A stretch of DNA of 64,000 nt, from the NCBI GenBank assembly GCA_037893225.1, contig JAZGUH010000205.1, positions 630,501 to 694,500 of the forward strand, given 5' to 3'. The DNA is from Hippasteria phrygiana (lineage: Eukaryota > Echinodermata > Asteroidea > Valvatida > Goniasteridae). Position 1 is the first letter of the stretch. Every line of letters starts with the position of its first letter. Position numbers and translations under genes: made by a program. The notes under the pieces were generated by a model. The model was not told the DNA's origin. It did no database searches and saw only the letters and a list, made by a program, of their open reading frames with translations. This document shows, piece by piece, positions 30,201 to 43,150 of the stretch.

Positions 30201-33200
30201 TGACCAAATCCAGTAATTTTCACACGTATGGGTAGCTTAGATCTAGCGCAACAATTTGAGACCATCGCCAGCTTCACAGCGTTAGAACTCTTCAAGAAAA
30301 TTCAAACCTCGCAACAAATTTCTTTCCGTGAACTCTGTGTGCGTTCTCCCGTTTACTGCATTGTGACTGCTTAACGTTTGCCAAATTTTCAGATGAACGC
30401 CTCTCCTTTCCCTGTTCATAATTTAATTGGATATTGACCAAATCCAGCAATTTTCACACGTATGGGTAGCTTAGATCTAGCGCAACAATTTGAGACCATC
30501 GCCAGCTTCACAGTGTTAGAACTCTTCAAGAAAATTCAAACCTCGCAACAAATTTCTTCCCGTGAACTCTGTGTGCGTTCTCCCGTTTACTGCATTGTGA
30601 CTGCTTAACGTTTGCCAAATTTTCAGATGAACGCCTCTCCTTTCCCTGTTCATAATTTAATTGGATATTGACCAAATCCAGCAATTTTCACACGTATGGG
30701 TAGCTTAGATCTAGCGCAACAATTTGAGACCATCGCCAGCTTCACAGTGTTAGAACTCTTCGAGAAAATTCAAACCTCGCAACAAATTTCTTCCCGTGAA
30801 CTCTGTGTGCGTTCTCCCGTTTACTGCATTGTGACTGCTTAACGTTTGCCAAATTTTCAGATGAACGCCCCTCCTTTCCCTGTTCATAATTGAATGGTAT
30901 ATTGACCAAATACAGTAATTTTTACACGTATGGGTAGCTTAGATCTAGCGCAACAATTTGGGACCATCGCCAGCTTCACAGCGTTAGAACTCTTCGAGAA
31001 AATTCAAACCTCGCAACAATCCCGTGAACTCTGTGTGCGTTCTCCCGTTTACTGCATTGTGACTGCTTAACGTTTGCCACATTTTCAGATGAACGCCCCT
31101 CCTTTCCCTGTTCATAATTGAATGGGATATTGACCAAATCCAGTAATTTTCACACGTATGGGTAGCTTAGATATAGCGCAACAATTTGAGACCATCGCCA
31201 GCTTCACAGCGTTAGAACTCTTCGAGAAAATTCAAACCTCGCAAAAAATGTCTTCCCGTGAACTCTGTGTGCGTTCTCCCGTTTACTGCATTGTGACTGC
31301 TTAACGTTTGCCAAATTTTCAGATGAACGCCCCTCCTTTCCCTGTTCATAATTGAATGGGATAATGACCAAATCCAGTAATTTTCACACGTATAGGTAGC
31401 TTAGATATAGCGCAACAATTTGAGACCATCGCCAGCTTCACAGCGTTAGAACTCTTCTAGAAAATTCAAACCTCGCAACAAATTTCTTCCCGTGAACTCT
31501 GTGTGCGTTCTCCCGTTTACTGCATTGTGACTGCTTAACGTTTGCCAAATTTTCAGATGAACGCCCCTCCTTTCCCTGTTCATAATTGAATGGTATATTG
31601 ACCAAATACAGTAATTTTTACACGTATGGGTAGCTTAGATCTAGCGCAACAATTTGGGACCATCGCCAGCTTCACAGCGTTAGAACTCTTCGAGAAAATT
31701 CAAACCTCGCAACAATCCCGTGAACTCTGTGTGCGTTCTCCCGTTTACTGCATTGTGACTGCTTAACGTTTGCCACATTTTCAGATGAACGCCCCTCCTT
31801 TAGCTGTTCATAATTGAATGGGATATTGACCAAATCCAGTAATTTTCACACGTATGGGTAGCTTAGATCTAGCGCAACAATTTGAGACCATCGCCAGCTT
31901 CACAGCGTGAGAACTCTTCGAGAAAATTCAAACCTCGCAACAAATTTCTTCCTGTGAACTCTGTGTGCGTTCTCCCGTTTACTGCATTGTGACTGCTTAA
32001 CGTTTGCCAAATTTTCAGATGAACGCCCCTCCTTTCCCTGTTCATAATTGAATGGTATATTGACCAAATACAGTAATTTTTACACGTATGGGTAGCTTAG
32101 ATCTAGCGCAACAATTTGGGACCATCGCCAGCTTCACAGCGTTAGAACTCTTCGAGAAAATTCAAACCTCGCAACAATCCCGTGAACTCTGTGTGCGTTC
32201 TCCCGTTTACTGCATTGTGACTGCTTAACGTTTGCCACATTTTCAGATGAACGCCCCTCCTTTCCCTGTTCATAATTGAATGGGATATTGACCAAATCCA
32301 GTAATTTTCACACGTATGGGTAGCTTAGATATAGCGCAACAATTTGAGACCATCGCCAGCTTCACAGCGTTAGAACTCTTCGAGAAAATTCAAACCTCGC
32401 AAAAAATGTCTTCCCGTGAACTCTGTGTGCGTTCTCCCGTTTACTGCATTGTGACTGCTTAACGTTTGCCAAATTTTCAGATGAACGCCCCTCCTTTCCC
32501 TGTTCATAATTGAATGGGATAATGACCAAATCCAGTAATTTTCACACGTATAGGTAGCTTAGATCTAGCGCAACAATTTGAGACCATCGCCAGCTTCACA
32601 GCGTGAGAACTCTTCGAGAAAATTCAAACCTCGCAACAAATTTCTTCCTGTGAACTCTGTGTGCGTTCTTCCGTTTACTGCATTGTGACTGCTTAACGTT
32701 TGCCACATTTTCAGATGAACGCCCCTCCTTTCCCTGTTCATAATTGAATGGGATATTGACCAAATCCAGTAATTTTCACACGTATGGGTAGCTTAGATCT
32801 AGCGCAACAATTTGAGACCATCGCCAGCTTCATAGCGTGAGAACTCTTCTAGAAAATTCAAACCTCGCAACAATTTTTTCCCATGAACTCTGTGTACGTT
32901 CTCCCGTTTACTGCATTGTGACTGCTTAACTTTTGCCAAATTTTCAGATGAACGCCCTCCTTTCCCTGTTTATAATTGAATGGTATATTGACCAAATACA
33001 GTAATTTTTACGCGTATGGGTAGCTTAAATCTAGCGCAACAATTTGAGACCATCGCCAGCTTCACAGCGGTAGAACTCTTCGAGAAAATTCAAACCTCGC
33101 AACAAATTTCTTCACGTGAACTCTGTGTGCGTTCCCCCGTTTACTGCATTGTGGCTGCTTAACGTTTGCCAAATTTTCAGATGAACGCCTCTCCTTTCCC

Positions 33201-36200
33201 TGTTCATAATTGAATGGGATATTGACCAAATCCAGTATTGTTTACACGTATGGGTAGCTTAGATATAGCGCAACAATTTGAGACCATCGCCAGCTTCACA
33301 GCGTTAGAACTCTTCGAGAAAATTCAAACCTCGCAAAAAATGTCTTCCCGTGAACTCTGTGTGCGTTCTCCCGTTTACTGCATTGTGACTGCTTAACGTT
33401 TGCCAAATTTTCAGATGAACGCCCCTCCTTTCCCTGTTCATAATTGAATGGGATAATGACCAAATCCAGTAATTTTCACACGTATAGGTAGCTTAGATAT
33501 AGCGCAACAATTTGAGACCATCGCCAGCTTCACAGCGTTAGAACTCTTCTAGAAAATTCAAACCTCGCAACAAATTTCTTCCCGTGAACTCTGTGTGCGT
33601 TCTCCCGTTTACTGCATTGTGACTGCTTAACGTTTGCCAAATTTTCAGATGAACGCCCCTCCTTTCCCTGTTCATAATTGAATGGTATATTGACCAAATA
33701 CAGTAATTTTTACACGTATGGGTAGCTTAGATCTAGCGCAACAATTTGGGACCATCGCCAGCTTCACAGCGTTAGAACTCTTCGAGAAAATTCAAACCTC
33801 GCAACAATCCCGTGAACTCTGTGTGCGTTCTCCCGTTTACTGCATTGTGACTGCTTAACGTTTGCCACATTTTCAGATGAACGCCCCTCCTTTCCCTGTT
33901 CATAATTGAATGGGATATTGACCAAATCCAGTAATTTTCACACGTATGGGTAGCTTAGATATAGCGCAACAATTTGAGACCATCGCCAGCTTCACAGCGT
34001 TAGAACTCTTCGAGAAAATTCAAACCTCGCAAAAAAATGTCTTCCCGTGAACTCTGTGTGCGTTCTCCCGTTTACTGCATTGTGACTGCTTAACGTTTGC
34101 CAAATTTTCAGATGAACGCCCCTCCTTTCCCTGTTCATAATTGAATGGGATAATGACCAAATCCAGTAATTTTCACACGTATAGGTAGCTTAGATCTAGC
34201 GCAACAATTTGAGACCATCGCCAGCTTCACAGCGTGAGAACTCTTGGAGAAAATTCAAACCTCGCAACAAATTTCTTCCTGTGAACTCTGTGTGCGTTCT
34301 TCCGTTTACTGCATTGTGACTGCTTAACGTTTGCCACATTTTCAGATGAACGCCCCTCCTTTCCCTGTTCATAATTGAATGGGATATTGACCAAATCCAG
34401 TAATTTTCACACGTATGGGTAGCTTAGATCTAGCGCAACAATTTGAGACCATCGCCAGCTTCATAGCGTGAGAACTCTTCTAGAAAATTCAAACCTCGCA
34501 ACAATTTTTTCCCATGAACTCTGTGTACGTTCTCCCGTTTACTGCATTGTGACTGCTTAACTTTTGCCAAATTTTCAGATGAACGCCCTCCTTTCCCTGT
34601 TCATAATTGAATGGTATATTGACCAAATACAGTAATTTTTACACGTATGGGTAGCTTAAATCTAGCGCAACAATTTGAGACCATCGCCAGCTTCACAGCG
34701 GTAGAACTCTTCGAGAAAATTCAAACCTCGCAACAAATTTCTTCACGTGAACTCTGTGTGCGTTCCCCCGTTTACTGCATTGTGGCTGCTTAACGTTTGC
34801 CAAATTTTCAGATGAACGCCTCTCCTTTCCCTGTTCATAATTTAATGGGATATTGACCAAATCCAGTATTGTTTACACGTATGGGTAGCTTAGATATAGC
34901 GCAACAATTTGAGACCATCGCCAGCTTCACAGCGTTAGAACTCTTCGAGAAAATTCAAACCTCGCAACAATCCCGTGAACTCTGTGTGCGTTCTCCCGTT
35001 TACTGCATTGTGACTGCTTAACGTTTGCCACATTTTCAGATGAACGCCCCTCCTTTCCCTGTTCATAATTGAATGGGATATTGACCAAATCCAGTAATTT
35101 TCACACGTATGGGTAGCTTAGATATAGCGCAACAATTTGAGACCATCGCCAGCTTCACAGCGTTAGAACTCTTCGAGAAAATTCAAACCTCGCAAAAAAT
35201 GTCTTCCCGTGAACTCTGTGTGCGTTCTCCCGTTTACTGCATTGTGACTGCTTAACGTTTGCCAAATTTTCAGATGAACGCCCCTCCTTTCCCTGTTCAT
35301 AATTGAATGGGATAATGACCAAATCCAGTAATTTTCACACGTATAGGTAGCTTAGATCTAGCGCAACAATTTGAGACCATCGCCAGCTTCACAGCGTGAG
35401 AACTCTTCGAGAAAATTCAAACCTCGCAACAAATTTCTTCCTGTGAACTCTGTGTGCGTTCTCCCGTTTACTGCATTGTGACTGCTTAACGTTTGCCAAA
35501 TTTTCAGATGAACGCCCCTCCTTTCCCTGTTCATAATTGAATGGTATATTGACCAAATACAGTAATTTTTACACGTATGGGTAGCTTAGATCTAGCGCAA
35601 CAATTTGGGACCATCGCCAGCTTCACAGCGTTAGAACTCTTCGAGAAAATTCAAACCTCGCAACAATCCCGTGAACTCTGTGTGCGTTCTCCCGTTTACT
35701 GCATTGTGACTGCTTAACGTTTGCCACATTTTCAGATGAACGCCCCTCCTTTCCCTGTTCATAATTGAATGGGATATTGACCAAATCCAGTAATTTTCAC
35801 ACGTATGGGTAGCTTAGATATAGCGCAACAATTTGAGACCATCGCCAGCTTCACAGCGTTAGAACTCTTCGAGAAAATTCAAACCTCGCAAAAAATGTCT
35901 TCCCGTGAACTCTGTGTGCGTTCTCCCGTTTACTGCATTGTGACTGCTTAACGTTTGCCAAATTTTCAGATGAACGCCCCTCCTTTCCCTGTTCATAATT
36001 GAATGGGATAATGACCAAATCCAGTAATTTTCACACGTATAGGTAGCTTAGATCTAGCGCAACAATTTGAGACCATCGCCAGCTTCACAGCGTGAGAACT
36101 CTTCGAGAAAATTCAAACCTCGCAACAAATTTCTTCCTGTGAACTCTGTGTGCGTTCTTCCGTTTACTGCATTGTGACTGCTTAACGTTTGCCACATTTT

Positions 36201-39200
36201 CAGATGAACGCCCCTCCTTTCCCTGTTCATAATTGAATGGGATATTGACCAAATCCAGTAATTTTCACACGTATGGGTAGCTTAGATCTAGCGCAACAAT
36301 TTGAGACCATCGCCAGCTTCATAGCGTGAGAACTCTTCTAGAAAATTCAAACCTCGCAACAATTTTTTCCCATGAACTCTGTGTACGTTCTCCCGTTTAC
36401 TGCATTGTGACTGCTTAACTTTTGCCAAATTTTCAGATGAACGCCCTCCTTTCCCTGTTTATAATTGAATGGTATATTGACCAAATACAGTAATTTTTAC
36501 GCGTATGGGTAGCTTAAATCTAGCGCAACAATTTGAGACCATCGCCAGCTTCACAGCGGTAGAACTCTTCGAGAAAATTTAAACCTCGCAACAAATTTCT
36601 TCACGTGAACTCTGTGTGCGTTCCCCCGTTTACTGCATTGTGGCTGCTTAACGTTTGCCAAATTTTCAGATGAACGCCTCTCCTTTCCCTGTTCATAATT
36701 GAATGGGATATTGACCAAATCCAGTATTGTTTACACGTATGGGTAGCTTAGATATAGCGCAACAATTTGAGACCATCGCCAGCTTCACAGCGTTAGAACT
36801 CTTCGAGAAAATTCAAACCTCGCAAAAAATGTCTTCCCGTGAACTCTGTGTGCGTTCTCCCGTTTACTGCATTGTGACTGCTTAACGTTTGCCAAATTTT
36901 CAGATGAACGCCCCTCCTTTCCCTGTTCATAATTGAATGGGATAATGACCAAATCCAGTAATTTTCACACGTATAGGTAGCTTAGATATAGCGCAACAAT
37001 TTGAGACCATCGCCAGCTTCACAGCGTTAGAACTCTTCTAGAAAATTCAAACCTCGCAACAAATTTCTTCCCGTGAACTCTGTGTGCGTTCTCCCGTTTA
37101 CTGCATTGTGACTGCTTAACGTTTGCCAAATTTTCAGATGAACGCCCCTCCTTTCCCTGTTCATAATTGAATGGTATATTGACCAAATACAGTAATTTTT
37201 ACACGTATGGGTAGCTTAGATCTAGCGCAACAATTTGGGACCATCGCCAGCTTCACAGCGTTAGAACTCTTCGAGAAAATTCAAACCTCGCAACAATCCC
37301 GTGAACTCTGTGTGCGTTCTCCCGTTTACTGCATTGTGACTGCTTAACGTTTGCCACATTTTCAGATGAACGCCCCTCCTTTCCCTGTTCATAATTGAAT
37401 GGGATATTGACCAAATCCAGTAATTTTCACACGTATGGGTAGCTTAGATATAGCGCAACAATTTGAGACCATCGCCAGCTTCACAGCGTTAGAACTCTTC
37501 GAGAAAATTCAAACCTCGCAAAAAAATGTCTTCCCGTGAACTCTGTGTGCGTTCTCCCGTTTACTGCATTGTGACTGCTTAACGTTTGCCAAATTTTCAG
37601 ATGAACGCCCCTCCTTTCCCTGTTCATAATTGAATGGGATAATGACCAAATCCAGTAATTTTCACACGTATAGGTAGCTTAGATCTAGCGCAACAATTTG
37701 AGACCATCGCCAGCTTCACAGCGTGAGAACTCTTCGAGAAAATTCAAACCTCGCAACAAATTTCTTCCTGTGAACTCTGTGTGCGTTCTTCCGTTTACTG
37801 CATTGTGACTGCTTAACGTTTGCCACATTTTCAGATGAACGCCCCTCCTTTCCCTGTTCATAATTGAATGGGATATTGACCAAATCCAGTAATTTTCACA
37901 CGTATGGGTAGCTTAGATCTAGCGCAACAATTTGAGACCATCGCCAGCTTCATAGCGTGAGAACTCTTCTAGAAAATTCAAACCTCGCAACAATTTTTTC
38001 CCATGAACTCTGTGTACGTTCTCCCGTTTACTGCATTGTGACTGCTTAACTTTTGCCAAATTTTCAGATGAACGCCCTCCTTTCCCTGTTCATAATTGAA
38101 TGGTATATTGACCAAATACAGTAATTTTTACACGTATGGGTAGCTTAAATCTAGCGCAACAATTTGAGACCATCGCCAGCTTCACAGCGGTAGAACTCTT
38201 CGAGAAAATTCAAACCTCGCAACAAATTTCTTCACGTGAACTCTGTGTGCGTTCCCCCGTTTACTGCATTGTGGCTGCTTAACGTTTGCCAAATTTTCAG
38301 ATGAACGCCTCTCCTTTCCCTGTTCATAATTTAATGGGATATTGACCAAATCCAGTATTGTTTACACGTATGGGTAGCTTAGATATAGCGCAACAATTTG
38401 AGACCATCGCCAGCTTCACAGCGTTAGAACTCTTCGAGAAAATTCAAACCTCGCAACAAATTTCTTCCCGTGAACTCTGTGTGCGTTCTCCCGTTTACTG
38501 CATTGTGACTGCTTAACGTTTGCCAAATTTTCAGATGAACGCCCCTCCTTTCCCTGTTCATAATTGAATGGTATATTGACCAAATACAGTAATTTTTACA
38601 CGTATGGGTAGCTTAGATCTAGCGCAACAATTTGGGACCATCGCCAGCTTCACAGCGTTAGAACTCTTCGAGAAAATTCAAACCTCGCAACAATCCCGTG
38701 AACTCTGTGTGCGTTCTCCCGTTTACTGCATTGTGACTGCTTAACGTTTGCCACATTTTCAGATGAACGCCCCTCCTTTCCCTGTTCATAATTGAATGGG
38801 ATATTGACCAAATCCAGTAATTTTCACACGTATGGGTAGCTTAGATATAGCGCAACAATTTGAGACCATCGCCAGCTTCACAGCGTTAGAACTCTTCGAG
38901 AAAATTCAAACCTCGCAAAAAATGTCTTCCCGTGAACTCTGTGTGCGTTCTCCCGTTTACTGCATTGTGACTGCTTAACGTTTGCCAAATTTTCAGATGA
39001 ACGCCCCTCCTTTCCCTGTTCATAATTGAATGGGATAATGACCAAATCCAGTAATTTTCACACGTATAGGTAGCTTAGATCTAGCGCAACAATTTGAGAC
39101 CATCGCCAGCTTCACAGCGTGAGAACTCTTCGAGAAAATTCAAACCTCGCAACAAATTTCTTCCTGTGAACTCTGTGTGCGTTCTCCCGTTTACTGCATT

Positions 39201-42200
39201 GTGACTGCTTAACGTTTGCCAAATTTTCAGATGAACGCCCCTCCTTTCCCTGTTCATAATTGAATGGTATATTGACCAAATACAGTAATTTTTACACGTA
39301 TGGGTAGCTTAGATCTAGCGCAACAATTTGGGACCATCGCCAGCTTCACAGCGTTAGAACTCTTCGAGAAAATTCAAACCTCGCAACAATCCCGTGAACT
39401 CTGTGTGCGTTCTCCCGTTTACTGCATTGTGACTGCTTAACGTTTGCCACATTTTCAGATGAACGCCCCTCCTTTCCCTGTTCATAATTGAATGGGATAT
39501 TGACCAAATCCAGTAATTTTCACACGTATGGGTAGCTTAGATATAGCGCAACAATTTGAGACCATCGCCAGCTTCACAGCGTTAGAACTCTTCGAGAAAA
39601 TTCAAACCTCGCAAAAAATGTCTTCCCGTGAACTCTGTGTGCGTTCTCCCGTTTACTGCATTGTGACTGCTTAACGTTTGCCAAATTTTCAGATGAACGC
39701 CCCTCCTTTCCCTGTTCATAATTGAATGGGATAATGACCAAATCCAGTAATTTTCACACGTATAGGTAGCTTAGATCTAGCGCAACAATTTGAGACCATC
39801 GCCAGCTTCACAGCGTGAGAACTCTTCGAGAAAATTCAAACCTCGCAACAAATTTCTTCCTGTGAACTCTGTGTGCGTTCTTCCGTTTACTGCATTGTGA
39901 CTGCTTAACGTTTGCCACATTTTCAGATGAACGCCCCTCCTTTCCCTGTTCATAATTGAATGGGATATTGACCAAATCCAGTAATTTTCACACGTATGGG
40001 TAGCTTAGATCTAGCGCAACAATTTGAGACCATCGCCAGCTTCATAGCGTGAGAACTCTTCTAGAAAATTCAAACCTCGCAACAATTTTTTCCCATGAAC
40101 TCTGTGTACGTTCTCCCGTTTACTGCATTGTGACTGCTTAACTTTTGCCAAATTTTCAGATGAACGCCCTCCTTTCCCTGTTTATAATTGAATGGTATAT
40201 TGACCAAATACAGTAATTTTTACGCGTATGGGTAGCTTAAATCTAGCGCAACAATTTGAGACCATCGCCAGCTTCACAGCGGTAGAACTCTTCGAGAAAA
40301 TTCAAACCTCGCAACAAATTTCTTCACGTGAACTCTGTGTGCGTTCCCCCGTTTACTGCATTGTGGCTGCTTAACGTTTGCCACATTTTCAGATGAACGC
40401 CCCTCCTTTCCCTGTTCATAATTGAATGGGATATTGACCAAATCCAGTAATTTTCACACGTATGGGTAGCTTAGATATAGCGCAACAATTTGAGACCATC
40501 GCCAGCTTCACAGCGTTAGAACTCTTCGAGAAAATTCAAACCTCGCAAAAAATGTCTTCCCGTGAACTCTGTGTGCGTTCTCCCGTTTACTGCATTGTGA
40601 CTGCTTAACGTTTGCCAAATTTTCAGATGAACGCCCCTCCTTTCCCTGTTCATAATTGAATGGGATAATGACCAAATCCAGTAATTTTCACACGTATAGG
40701 TAGCTTAGATCTAGCGCAACAATTTGAGACCATCGCCAGCTTCACAGCGTGAGAACTCTTCGAGAAAATTCAAACCTCGCAACAAATTTCTTCCTGTGAA
40801 CTCTGTGTGCGTTCTTCCGTTTACTGCATTGTGACTGCTTAACGTTTGCCACATTTTCAGATGAACGCCCCTCCTTTCCCTGTTCATAATTGAATGGGAT
40901 ATTGACCAAATCCAGTAATTTTCACACGTATGGGTAGCTTAGATCTAGCGCAACAATTTGAGACCATCGCCAGCTTCATAGCGTGAGAACTCTTCTAGAA
41001 AATTCAAACCTCGCAACAATTTTTTCCCATGAACTCTGTGTACGTTCTCCCGTTTACTGCATTGTGACTGCTTAACTTTTGCCAAATTTTCAGATGAACG
41101 CCCTCCTTTCCCTGTTTATAATTGAATGGTATATTGACCAAATACAGTAATTTTTACGCGTATGGGTAGCTTAAATCTAGCGCAACAATTTGAGACCATC
41201 GCCAGCTTCACAGCGGTAGAACTCTTCGAGAAAATTCAAACCTCGCAACAAATTTCTTCACGTGAACTCTGTGTGCGTTCCCCCGTTTACTGCATTGTGG
41301 CTGCTTAACGTTTGCCAAATTTTCAGATGAACGCCTCTCCTTTCCCTGTTCATAATTTAATGGGATATTGACCAAATCCAGTATTGTTTACACGTATGGG
41401 TAGCTTAGATATAGCGCAACAATTTGAGACCATCGCCAGCTTCACAGCGTTAGAACTCTTCGAGAAAATTCAAACCTCGCAACAAATTTCTTCCCGTGAA
41501 CTCTGTGTGCGTTCCCCCGTTTACTGCATTGTGGCTGCTTAACGTTTGCCACATTTTCAGATGAACGCCCCTCCTTTCCCTGTTCATAATTGAATGGGAT
41601 ATTGACCAAATCCAGTAATTTTCACACGTATGGGTAGCTTAGATCTAGCGCAACAATTTGAGACCATCGCCAGCTTCATAGCGTGAGAACTCTTCTAGAA
41701 AATTCAAACCTCGCAACAATTTTTTCCCATGAACTCTGTGTACGTTCTCCCGTTTACTGCATTGTGACTGCTTAACTTTTGCCAAATTTTCAGATGAACG
41801 CCCTCCTTTCCCTGTTTATAATTGAATGGTATATTGACCAAATACAGTAATTTTTACGCGTATGGGTAGCTTAAATCTAGCGCAACAATTTGAGACCATC
41901 GCCAGCTTCACAGCGGTAGAACTCTTCGAGAAAATTCAAACCTCGCAACAAATTTCTTCACGTGAACTCTGTGTGCGTTCCCCCGTTTACTGCATTGTGG
42001 CTGCTTAACGTTTGCCAAATTTTCAGATGAACGCCTCTCCTTTCCCTGTTCATAATTTAATGGGATATTGACCAAATCCAGTATTGTTTACACGTATGGG
42101 TAGCTTAGATATAGCGCAACAATTTGAGACCATCGCCAGCTTCACAGCGTTAGAACTCTTCGAGAAAATTCAAACCTCGCAACAATCCCGTGAACTCTGT

Positions 42201-43150
42201 GTGCGTTCTCCCGTTTACTGCATTGTGACTGCTTAACGTTTGCCACATTTTCAGATGAACGCCCCTCCTTTCCCTGTTCATAATTGAATGGGATATTGAC
42301 CAAATCCAGTAATTTTCACACGTATGGGTAGCTTAGATATAGCGCAACAATTTGAGACCATCGCCAGCTTCACAGCGTTAGAACTCTTCGAGAAAATTCA
42401 AACCTCGCAAAAAATGTCTTCCCGTGAACTCTGTGTGCGTTCTCCCGTTTACTGCATTGTGACTGCTTAACGTTTGCCAAATTTTCAGATGAACGCCCCT
42501 CCTTTCCCTGTTCATAATTGAATGGGATAATGACCAAATCCAGTAATTTTCACACGTATAGGTAGCTTAGATCTAGCGCAACAATTTGAGACCATCGCCA
42601 GCTTCACAGCGTGAGAACTCTTCGAGAAAATTCAAACCTCGCAACAAATTTCTTCCTGTGAACTCTGTGTGCGTTCTTCCGTTTACTGCATTGTGACTGC
42701 TTAACGTTTGCCACATTTTCAGATGAACGCCCCTCCTTTCCCTGTTCATAATTGAATGGGATATTGACCAAATCCAGTAATTTTCACACGTATGGGTAGC
42801 TTAGATCTAGCGCAACAATTTGAGACCATCGCCAGCTTCACAGCGTTAGAACTCTTCGAGAAAATTCAAACCTCGCAACAATTGTTTTCCCGTGAACTCT
42901 GTGTGCGTTCTCCCGTTTACTGCATTGTGACTGCTTAACGTTTGCCAAATTTTCAGATGAACACCCCTCCTTTCCCTGTTCATAATTGAATGGTATATTG
43001 ACCAAATACAGTAATTTTTACACGTATGGGTAGCTTAGATCTAGCGCAACAATTTGGGACCATCGCCAGCTTCACAGCGTTAGAACTCTTCGAGAAAATT
43101 CAAACCTCGCAACAATCCCGTGAACTCTGTGTGCGTTCTCCCGTTTACTG
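15240..43150. repeat. Satellite block II: mosaic higher-order repeats with 228-bp deletion monomers
   Basis: This block is distinguished by monomers reading CAACAATCCCGTG where others read CAACAAATTTCTTCCCGTG, a 6-bp deletion giving 228-bp monomers. I located 20 of them, at about 15397, 17731, 18427, 19591, 21455, 22152, 23313, 23775, 25641, 31015, 31712, 32173, 33801, 34967, 35661, 37292, 38691, 39385, 42181 and 43111, and none outside the block. A second marker, CAATTTTTTCCCATG, lies at 19125, 22849, 24941, 32871, 34502, 36360, 37991, 40083, 41017 and 41717. Their spacing shows units of 1631, 1858, 2092, 934 and 700 bp and a super-period of 3489 bp (32871 to 36360 and 34502 to 37991), all close to whole numbers of monomers. 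Segments of the block-I type are interspersed, for example around 20 kb and 27-30 kb. Confidence 0.85.
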
